Of a stretch of DNA of 64,000 bases, positions 45,200-52,278 are shown one piece after another (the stretch's first letter is position 1; each line of letters opens with the position of its first letter). The position numbers and the translations under genes are program-made. Origin of the DNA: Gammaproteobacteria bacterium (lineage in GTDB: Bacteria; Pseudomonadota; Gammaproteobacteria; Steroidobacterales; Foliamicaceae). The notes beneath the pieces are model-generated. The model saw only the letters and a program-made list of their open reading frames with translations, ran no database searches and was not told the DNA's origin. The stretch spans positions 62,001 to 126,000 of the forward strand of contig VXYS01000009.1 of the NCBI GenBank assembly GCA_009845905.1, written 5' to 3'.

Positions 45200-47050
45200 A
45201 TGATCAGGAAATTTCGCCTTAAGGCGTCTGGAAACGTTCGATGGCCGGCAATGCTGGGCGCAATACTGCTGCTGCTCTCGTCCCAGCAGCGGGCATCCGC
45301 CCAGGGACTGGGAGATCCGACCCCGATCTCCGGAAACGTTCATGAGGTTATCGAGTTGACCGACGACGACGGCGTAGTGATTCCGGCGATTTTGATGTAT
45401 CCGGAAGCCGGCATGAACCGGCACGGCCCCGCCCTGGTTTTTCATCACGGCGGGTTCGGCGGACATCCGGCAAGACAGGTGGGCGCCCCAAGGTTTGCGG
45501 CCGAGCGTCTGGCGGCGGCCGGCTACGCGACGTTGAGCCTCCTGTCCCGCCAGTCCGCAGGGCACATCGACAGTCTCTACGAGGAATCCCAGAAGGACAT
45601 CAAGGCGGCCATCGACTACTTCGATAACCTGGGCATAGAAGACATCGTGTTGCTGGCGCACAGCCTGGGCAGTATTCGTATTGCCGGATATCTCGCCGAC
45701 AGGAAGGACCCGCGCGTCAAGGCCGCGGTCCACTTCGCACCGACCGCGGACATGCCCGAAGCCATACCGGGTTGGGCCACGCGCGAAGGCGTGGAAGCGA
45801 GGATCAGAACGGCGAGGGAAGCTGTGGCTGCAGGCCGCGGACGAATGGATCTCAGCGACGATCCCGACCGCTCCAGGGGGATTGAAAAGGACGAGTTTAT
45901 CGACCTCCTGTTCACGTTTCAGACGCCGGCAGCGTATCTCAATTGGTGGGGGCCGGATGCGCGCACGCGCAATTCGGAGCGATTCGCCGAAATCGAAGTG
46001 CCGATGCTCATGCTGGCCGGCTCGGAGGACCCCTACGTGCCGCCCGGACGAATGGAGCAGCTCAAGAAAGCGGCGATAAATTCGCCGGTCGTCGACTACA
46101 TCGGATACGAGAACGGCGATCATTTCTTTTCGGGGTTTCAGGACCGGGCGGCGGCCGATGCGATCCGGTGGCTGGATGAGCAGGGACTGGGCCCGCGCTC
46201 ACCGATCCAAACGCGCCTCGTCGACGCCCGCCTGGCGACCGGCAGGTATTTCCCCGGGGTGCTATACGGCCCGAGGGAGGACAGCGATGCCACGCGTCCC
46301 GTATTCCTGATTCAGAACGGATTCGGCGCGACCATCATGGAGGGTCCCGGGCACTGGCTGGCGACCCGCCTGGCCCAATCGGGATTCGCGACGCTGACGC
46401 CCATGACGCGGGCCAGCGGATTCACCGGCGGCATTATCGCGAACGTGGACGAGATCGTGGACGACCTGGGCAACTGGATGGATTTTCTCGAAGACAGGGG
46501 CTCCCGAAGAATCGTGCTGGTCGGTCACGGAGTGGGCGCGACACTCACCGCGATCTACGCCGCGGAGACGCGCGATCCTCGTGTTGCCGGACTCGTGTTC
46601 CTGGGTCCGATCGGCGACCTGCCGCAGTGGGCCAGGCAGGCGCTGGGCAGCGACCGTTACGAATCCATTGTCTCCATGGCGATGCTTGACGTCGAAAACG
46701 GCGGGTCGCAACTCATTACCGACAAGTTCTACCTGCCATCTCCAGCGGTGAACGGCGAGCGCGGAATGTTCGGGCAGAGGTCCGGATCCTGGCTGAATTT
46801 TTTCGGACCCGGGGCGCGCACCGTACTGACGGAGCGGCTGGCGGAAATCGAGAGCCCCATAGCGGTGCTGGCCGGATCCAATGACTATCTTGTCGGCCGC
46901 GATATTCCCGGTAAGCTGGAGAAGGCCGCTGCCGGCCCTGTGAGAGTGGTCTGGTATGGCGGCCCGAATGGCGCCGACCACTGGTTTTCGGGGCTTCGGA
47001 ATCAGGCCGCAAGCGACGTTGCCGCCTGGACAAGAGAGGTGCTTCGCTAG
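45200..47050 (+). CDS. Secreted tandem alpha/beta-hydrolase with one degenerate half
   Basis: A 616-residue protein with a Sec signal ending RASAQ and two alpha/beta-hydrolase halves. The first has LVFHHGGFGGH, the nucleophile elbow AHSLGS with Ser155, and ends near DHFFSGFQ. The second has FLIQNGFGATI, an elbow GHGVGA in which Gly444 replaces the serine, and ends near DHWFSGLR. The shared endings show an internal duplication. The first half should be an active esterase or peptidase; the second looks catalytically dead and may shape substrate binding. The ATG is 4 bases after the preceding stop. Location is predicted periplasmic. Confidence 0.87.
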   Translation: MIRKFRLKASGNVRWPAMLGAILLLLSSQQRASAQGLGDPTPISGNVHEVIELTDDDGVVIPAILMYPEAGMNRHGPALVFHHGGFGGHPARQVGAPRFAAERLAAAGYATLSLLSRQSAGHIDSLYEESQKDIKAAIDYFDNLGIEDIVLLAHSLGSIRIAGYLADRKDPRVKAAVHFAPTADMPEAIPGWATREGVEARIRTAREAVAAGRGRMDLSDDPDRSRGIEKDEFIDLLFTFQTPAAYLNWWGPDARTRNSERFAEIEVPMLMLAGSEDPYVPPGRMEQLKKAAINSPVVDYIGYENGDHFFSGFQDRAAADAIRWLDEQGLGPRSPIQTRLVDARLATGRYFPGVLYGPREDSDATRPVFLIQNGFGATIMEGPGHWLATRLAQSGFATLTPMTRASGFTGGIIANVDEIVDDLGNWMDFLEDRGSRRIVLVGHGVGATLTAIYAAETRDPRVAGLVFLGPIGDLPQWARQALGSDRYESIVSMAMLDVENGGSQLITDKFYLPSPAVNGERGMFGQRSGSWLNFFGPGARTVLTERLAEIESPIAVLAGSNDYLVGRDIPGKLEKAAAGPVRVVWYGGPNGADHWFSGLRNQAASDVAAWTREVLR

Positions 47051-47099
47051 CAACTCGGTTATATTCTTTTCACAAATGCTGGACCCGGAGGGGACGCAA

Positions 47100-48605
47100 A
47101 TGTCTGATCATGCACACAGGGCGGAACACCATGGGCTGTCCATCGACACCAGCGGCTACTCGCGCAGGCGCTTCATCGGTACCGGCGCCTGCGCGCTGGC
47201 GGTGGCCGGCCTGCCGGCCGCGGCACGCGCGGTAACGAACTACAAGGGTCATGACGTCATCGTTGTCGGCGCCGGCCTGTCGGGCCTGCACGCTGCCTGC
47301 ATACTCCAGGAACAGGGGCTTGACGTCATGACGCTGGAGGGGCGGAACCGGATCGGCGGCCGCGTTTACACGCTGATGGATGTGCCGGGCAAGCCGGAGG
47401 CCGGCGGCGAATGGATGGGGGCCAACTACGCCCGCATGATCGACACGGCCCAAAGGCTCGGACTGGAAATGCTGGGGCCGGACGACGTGTCCGACATTCG
47501 GGAGTGGTGCTACCGCATCCGGGGCGAATACATCCTGGCCTCGGACTGGGAGAGCCATCCGCTCAACCCCACGGAGGGCGACGACCGGCGGATCCTGCCC
47601 CACCGCATGCTGTTCGAACTGTCGCACAAGAACAATCCGCTGTCGGGCCAGCCCCTGGATGCCTGGATCACGCCGGAGTTCGCGCGCTTCGATATACCCC
47701 AGACGCACTACCTCAAGGAGTATCTCGGTTTCGACGACGAAACGATCCGCCTGATGAACGTGGTGATCCATACCGACCACATGGACAACACCTCGGCCCT
47801 GCACGAAATGCGCCGCTATGCGGTGGGAGAATTCAACGCCTCGCGAGCCCTCGCAATGGCGGGCCAGCCCGCCTGGGTGCAGATCAAGGGCGGCAACTCG
47901 AACCTGCCGGAAGCCATGGCCGCATCCCTGGACAACCCGGTGGAACTGAACAAGACCGTTTATGCCTTCGAGGACAAGGGCAATGAGGTGACCGTGCATT
48001 GCATGGACGGCACGCGCTACACCGCCCGCCAGGTTATCTGCTCGACGCCCTGGCCGGTCCTGCGCAAGGTCAAGTTCACGCCACGCTTGCCGGCGCGGAT
48101 GGAACGGGCGATCGACGAAATCGACTACGGCACGTCCATCCAGGTGCACTTCCTGCTCAAGAAGAACTTCTGGGAGCTTGACGAAATGCCCGGCAGCATG
48201 TGGACCGACGAACCTTTCGAGCGCTTCGGCGTCCATCACCGCGGTCCGAACGGCGAGGCGACCTCCGCGGTCGCCTTCATCAACGGCAACGAAGCCTACA
48301 AGTACGACTTCATGAGCGACGAGCAGGTCAGCGAATACACGATGCGGGAACTCGAACGGGTGAGGCCTTCGCTCAAGGGCGCGCTCGAACCGATCGGGAT
48401 CCAGTCCTGTCATCGCGAAGTCCACGGCGGCGGAGACTGGGTGTTCTGGCGTCCCGGCCAGGTCGGGCAGTTCGCCGCCCACATGCGCGAAGCCCACGGC
48501 AATATTCATTTCGCGGGAGAACACACGGCCCTGATGGAGCGCGGCATGGAGGGCGCCTTCGAGTCGGGCGAGCGCGCCGCGGTGGACGCACTGCTTCGCG
48601 CCTGA
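47100..48605 (+). CDS. Tat-exported flavin amine oxidase, copy 2
   Basis: A 501-residue flavoprotein with Tat signal YSRRRFIGTG (Arg22-24), FAD motif VIVVGAGLSGLHAACILQ with GRNRIGGRV, and the C-terminal IHFAGEHTALMERGMEGAF. It is the same length as copy 1 at 26783 and shares the Tat placement, SMWTD segment and YWKPGQI/FWRPGQV motif, so the two are paralogues. The ATG at 47100 is preceded by GGAGGGG 9 bases upstream. The next-but-one gene encodes a cytochrome c, a plausible electron acceptor if this is a dehydrogenase rather than an oxidase. Substrate unknown. Confidence 0.9.
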   Translation: MSDHAHRAEHHGLSIDTSGYSRRRFIGTGACALAVAGLPAAARAVTNYKGHDVIVVGAGLSGLHAACILQEQGLDVMTLEGRNRIGGRVYTLMDVPGKPEAGGEWMGANYARMIDTAQRLGLEMLGPDDVSDIREWCYRIRGEYILASDWESHPLNPTEGDDRRILPHRMLFELSHKNNPLSGQPLDAWITPEFARFDIPQTHYLKEYLGFDDETIRLMNVVIHTDHMDNTSALHEMRRYAVGEFNASRALAMAGQPAWVQIKGGNSNLPEAMAASLDNPVELNKTVYAFEDKGNEVTVHCMDGTRYTARQVICSTPWPVLRKVKFTPRLPARMERAIDEIDYGTSIQVHFLLKKNFWELDEMPGSMWTDEPFERFGVHHRGPNGEATSAVAFINGNEAYKYDFMSDEQVSEYTMRELERVRPSLKGALEPIGIQSCHREVHGGGDWVFWRPGQVGQFAAHMREAHGNIHFAGEHTALMERGMEGAFESGERAAVDALLRA

Positions 48606-48613
48606 GTTCCGCC

Positions 48614-49627
48614 ATGAGAGTTCTGCTTTTTGCGCTCTTGTGCGCTCCATTGGCCGCGACCGCGGCAACTGAATATGATCCCCTCGCCCGCGACCTCCTG
48701 ATCCTGACGGACTGGTTCGAAGGCGAGTTCGACAACGAGGAGCAGCGCTGGTTCCAGGCGGACCCGCGTTCGAATACGCCCGAGGAAGAACGGCATGTTC
48801 GCATTCACACGACGCACAAGCGCATTGGCGCGCCGGACTTCGGCGAGCACGTCTTCTACGTGGAGGAGTACACCCACGATGATCCGGAAAGGGTGTTCCG
48901 CCAGCGCCTGGTGATCTTTTCTTCGGCCCCGGAGGACGGCGGAATCCGCATGCGGCAGGGCTTCTTCAATGAGCCGGAGCGCTTTCTCGGCGCCCAGCAC
49001 AATCCCGGCCTGTTCGACGATCTCACGGCCGAGGACGCATTCTTCCTGGACGAGTGCGATGTCTACTGGAAACGCGTGGCCGGACAGTTCGAAGGCGGCA
49101 TGCGGCCGAAAGCCTGCGTTTTCGGCGAGGGCGAGTTGCGCCGCTATTCGGTCCACGATCTGTATCTTTCCGAGACCAAGTACTGGCGGGTGGATTCCAC
49201 TTTCCTGGTCGCCGACGACAGTCTTCATGTCGGGATGCCGGCTGACCAACCCTTCGAATTGCGCCGCGTCAAGCGCTTTACCTGCGGCATCACGTTCGAC
49301 CCGCGCGGGCCCGAACCCCAGGAAATCACGGACATTTCGCTGCACAGCCAGGGCGGGTCGGCCGACGTCACCCGGGAACGCGACGGCCAGGAGTTCACGC
49401 TCCTGATGCGCGACAAGGAATACCCGTATTACTCGACGCGGCCGGATTTCATCTATTTCTCGATCCGCCGAAAGGGCGAACTCGCCTCGGTCGTGTTTAC
49501 CGTCAACGACCCGGACTCACGATCGCTGGCCGTGAATACCGGAGACCTGGTGGCCTCGTGCTATCGGGACGGCTACGAATTCCGCGAGTCGCTGGAGGCG
49601 CTGGCGATCGCCGGCGGGGAGCGCTGA
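48614..49627 (+). CDS. Secreted CpcT/CpeT-family protein
   Basis: A 337-residue protein with a Sec signal ending LAATAA. The mature part has features of the CpcT/CpeT family (PF06206): LTDWFEGEFDNEEQ, VYVEEY-like FYVEEYTHD, FRQRLVIF, and the cysteine pattern DECDVYWKRVAGQFEGGMRPKAC (residues about 139-161). In cyanobacteria this family contains bilin lyases for phycobiliproteins; no phycobiliprotein is present here, so the role must differ. It might bind a tetrapyrrole or another hydrophobic ligand. It is 8 bases after amine oxidase copy 2 and 1 base before cytochrome c. The C-terminal 130 residues extend beyond the usual family length. Confidence 0.72.
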   Translation: MRVLLFALLCAPLAATAATEYDPLARDLLILTDWFEGEFDNEEQRWFQADPRSNTPEEERHVRIHTTHKRIGAPDFGEHVFYVEEYTHDDPERVFRQRLVIFSSAPEDGGIRMRQGFFNEPERFLGAQHNPGLFDDLTAEDAFFLDECDVYWKRVAGQFEGGMRPKACVFGEGELRRYSVHDLYLSETKYWRVDSTFLVADDSLHVGMPADQPFELRRVKRFTCGITFDPRGPEPQEITDISLHSQGGSADVTRERDGQEFTLLMRDKEYPYYSTRPDFIYFSIRRKGELASVVFTVNDPDSRSLAVNTGDLVASCYRDGYEFRESLEALAIAGGER

Positions 49628-49628
49628 G

Positions 49629-50144
49629 ATGCCTGTGACGAACCTTTATCCGACCGCATTCGGACGAACCGTCCGGGCGGCGTTACTGGCCGGCCTGATG
49701 TTTGCGCTGACCGCCGGGGCCGATGCGCCCGGCCCGGCCACAGGTCCGCTGGGGCAGGCTTCCGATTCCAACCCGGGCGGGCTGGCCCATGCAGCGGAAG
49801 CCGGCGCGCAGCAGCCGCAAGCCGCACCGGACCCTGTGGCGATGCGGCGCGGCCGCATCCTGTTTCTGCAATGCACGGCCTGTCATTCCCTGAAGGAGGG
49901 CGAAGACCACAAGGTCGGCCCCAACCTTCATCGTGTAATCGGGGCGCCGGCCGCCCACAAGCCGGGCTACAACTATACGGACTCCCTGAAGGAATCGGGG
50001 ATCGTCTGGTCGCGCGAGAACCTGAGCCGGTTCCTGGCGGAGCCTTACGAACTCGTTCCGGGGACCGCCATGGTCTTCATCGGGATAGAGAGAGGCGCCG
50101 ACCGCGCGGCATTGCTTGACTACCTGGAGCAGGAAACACGCTAG
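49629..50144 (+). CDS. Class I cytochrome c
   Basis: A 171-residue exported protein with an N-terminal signal segment, a Pro/Ala/Gly-rich linker (about residues 30-70), and one heme c domain. Heme ligands: C82-T-A-C85-H86 covalent site and Met148 in PGTAMVFIGI as the likely sixth ligand. It resembles cytochrome c2/c550-type electron carriers. Last gene of the nine-gene operon; a natural electron acceptor for the Tat flavoenzymes, passing electrons to the respiratory chain. It converges on a DUF1838 gene. Confidence 0.93.
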   Translation: MPVTNLYPTAFGRTVRAALLAGLMFALTAGADAPGPATGPLGQASDSNPGGLAHAAEAGAQQPQAAPDPVAMRRGRILFLQCTACHSLKEGEDHKVGPNLHRVIGAPAAHKPGYNYTDSLKESGIVWSRENLSRFLAEPYELVPGTAMVFIGIERGADRAALLDYLEQETR

Positions 50145-50195
50145 CGTGATTCCCATCCCCGGCCCGGGCCATTCGAATCCCGCCGGGCGCCATGA

Positions 50196-51053
50196 TCATT
50201 CTTCATCGGACGTCGTAGTCAAACCGGACGTCTTCTCGTAAGTTTCCGGGTTTTCAAGCGATCCGGGGAAATAGCGGTCATAGACCGAACGGACTTCCGG
50301 AGCCAGGTAATCCAGGCTGGCCGTCTTTCGGCCGGTTGAGTTCCAGAACGTACGTCCGGGCCGGTCACCCATGTTCATCCATCGCGCCCAGGGCGAATAG
50401 CCGCCCCAGGAATAGCGCATGTCGGCGCTTGTGACATCCGCATCAACGACATCGGACGTCCTCGCGAGCATGTTGATCCACTCCGCCCCGTAGCCGCCAT
50501 GTCCGTACTTCACGAGAAGCTCCAGGGTAACGGCCGCATCTTCGCCGGAAAAAGACCAGGGCAATAGCAGCGGCCGGTCCATCAGCCAGGCCTCTCCCGT
50601 ATAGCCCTCCATGTGCTGGCCTCCCGGACCCATGATCCAGGAACTCAGACGTGTCAACAGAGGCGCCGGCGTATTCGTTTCCCCGGTGTATGGATTCCTG
50701 TAGGACTCCAGTACGGCGCCGGTATCAAGATCCGTAAAAAAGCCCCAGTCACGCACCGACATGCGAAATCCATCGCCTTCGCGAACGAACTTCACGTAGC
50801 GCAGGCCCGAAACGCCGAACAGCGGCACGGGCATTTCTCCGTGAACCAGCGCGTAGATTCGCCCCTCCCCTATCATCCAGTTGGGCTCGCCGTTCAGATC
50901 GCCCATGACCTTGGCCAGACCATGGAGATTGTCCGACGGATCGCCGGGATCAAACCCTCTCGGAGCGCTCGCGGACGCGGCGCGTGGCATCGCCATTCCG
51001 CTCAGGGCCGCGCCGGTGGCCCAGATTATCGCGGCCCGTCTATTCAGGATCAT
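50196..51053 (-). CDS. Tat-exported protein, probable DUF1838 family
   Basis: A 285-residue protein with Tat signal LNRRAAIIWATG (Arg5-Arg6). Landmarks: NLHGLAKVMGDLNGEPNWMIGEG (residues about 43-65), SYRNPYTGETNTPAPL and MNMGDRPGRTFWNSTGRKTASLDYL. It is closest in layout to the island paralogues at 32759 and 33607. It overlaps the 3' end of the serine hydrolase gene by 14 bases, so the two are likely made together. It converges on the cytochrome c gene. Confidence 0.77.
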   Translation of the reverse strand: MILNRRAAIIWATGAALSGMAMPRAASASAPRGFDPGDPSDNLHGLAKVMGDLNGEPNWMIGEGRIYALVHGEMPVPLFGVSGLRYVKFVREGDGFRMSVRDWGFFTDLDTGAVLESYRNPYTGETNTPAPLLTRLSSWIMGPGGQHMEGYTGEAWLMDRPLLLPWSFSGEDAAVTLELLVKYGHGGYGAEWINMLARTSDVVDADVTSADMRYSWGGYSPWARWMNMGDRPGRTFWNSTGRKTASLDYLAPEVRSVYDRYFPGSLENPETYEKTSGLTTTSDEE

Positions 51054-52254
51054 TACCTGTCTCCAGCAGCGGCGCCAATTGTATCGATGCAGCCACGAGG
51101 GCCCGCGCCACGGCGTTCGGCAGCACCGCCTCGTCCCAGTCCACCCGCCGGGGGCCGGTGCGGACGATCACGTAATCGTCGTCGGCGCTGATGAACACCC
51201 GCTGCCCGCCGATCCCGTCGAAATAGACGAGATCGTCCGACAGGAAGGGTTCGGAAATGGCGAACCCCACGCCCTCGCGTTCCTCGGTGTAGTAGCGCTT
51301 GCGCACGTCCTCGTTCGACAGCCAGATCTGATAGCCGTAGTTCGGTTCCCTCCCGGAGGCCGCGGTCATTTCGTCGATCCAATGCCCGGACACGATTCGG
51401 CGACCGTCATAGCGCCCGCCGTCCTTGATCATCAGGCCAAGCCTGAGCCAGTCCCGCGGGCGAGCAAGAAACGCGGCATAGGTGCGCGCCAGGCCACCGG
51501 GGCGGTCCAGCCACACGTAAGCGTCGTCGGCGCCCAGCGGCTGCCACAGGTTTTCCGATACGAAGTCGGCGTAGCGCCGGCCTGTAGCGCGCTCAAGAAT
51601 GACGCCGAGCAGCTGGCTGTTAACGTTCGCGTAGGCGAACCGGGCGCCGGGCGGGCTCGCCAGCTGCAGCTCGAGCATCAGCCTCTCCAGCCGCATGCCG
51701 AAAAGGAGCTGATTGAAGTCGGCATATGGATTTCGGCTCGGCGTATAGAACATGAAACCGGACGCCATGTTGAGCAGGTTGCGGATGGTGATCCCGCCGC
51801 GCGGTTCACCGCGCCATTCCGGCAGATAGAGCGACACGGGATCATCGACGCTTCCAATGTGGCCCTTCTCAATGGCCAGACCGAACATCAGACCCAGAAT
51901 GCTCTTGTGCATGGAAGCGGTTTCCGGGCGGATGTCCGGACCGAGCCCCTCGCGATACCACTCCACGCGCAAGGCGCCGTCGTGCCAGACCAGCAGGGAG
52001 TCGGACTGCATCTCCCGGGCATAGGCAATCGCCTCGGCGAAGCGGCGTTCTTCGCCTGTCGCCCCGGGCAAGGCCTGCGTGAGATCGCCCGGCACCGGTT
52101 CCGTGGTCGGGTACCGGTCGAGCGCTCCGAGGAAATCCGGCGGGCCGCCGCCGATGAAGCGCAGGTAGTTGTACCAGAATGCCCAGTCGTAGATTCCGGC
52201 CGCGGCGACCGCCGCCAGCAACAGCCCGAGCAGCCCAAGGACTTTCTTTCGCAA
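51040..52254 (-). CDS. Membrane-anchored serine hydrolase, beta-lactamase/PBP-like
   Basis: A 404-residue protein starting at TTG with an N-terminal hydrophobic helix (about residues 5-20) that anchors or exports it. The class C beta-lactamase-like motifs are SxxK in ETASMHKSILG (Ser114, Lys117) and YxN in FAYANVNSQLLG. Such proteins act as esterases, D-aminopeptidases or amide hydrolases, more often than as true beta-lactamases. It lies 24 bases after priA and overlaps the DUF1838 gene by 14 bases. It may belong functionally with the accessory block. Confidence 0.87.
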   Translation of the reverse strand: MRKKVLGLLGLLLAAVAAAGIYDWAFWYNYLRFIGGGPPDFLGALDRYPTTEPVPGDLTQALPGATGEERRFAEAIAYAREMQSDSLLVWHDGALRVEWYREGLGPDIRPETASMHKSILGLMFGLAIEKGHIGSVDDPVSLYLPEWRGEPRGGITIRNLLNMASGFMFYTPSRNPYADFNQLLFGMRLERLMLELQLASPPGARFAYANVNSQLLGVILERATGRRYADFVSENLWQPLGADDAYVWLDRPGGLARTYAAFLARPRDWLRLGLMIKDGGRYDGRRIVSGHWIDEMTAASGREPNYGYQIWLSNEDVRKRYYTEEREGVGFAISEPFLSDDLVYFDGIGGQRVFISADDDYVIVRTGPRRVDWDEAVLPNAVARALVAASIQLAPLLETGNDPE

Positions 52255-52278
52255 GACGGTGCTCCCGAAAGACCAGGA

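Noticed and set aside
48614..49627. CpcT/CpeT-type protein as evidence of a cyanobacterium or phycobilisome genes
   Set aside because: All core genes and their order are gammaproteobacterial, and no phycobiliprotein or photosynthesis gene is present.
51040..52254. Serine hydrolase as a true antibiotic-resistance beta-lactamase
   Set aside because: SxxK and YxN motifs are shared by many esterases and peptidases; neighbours and the membrane anchor do not support a resistance role.
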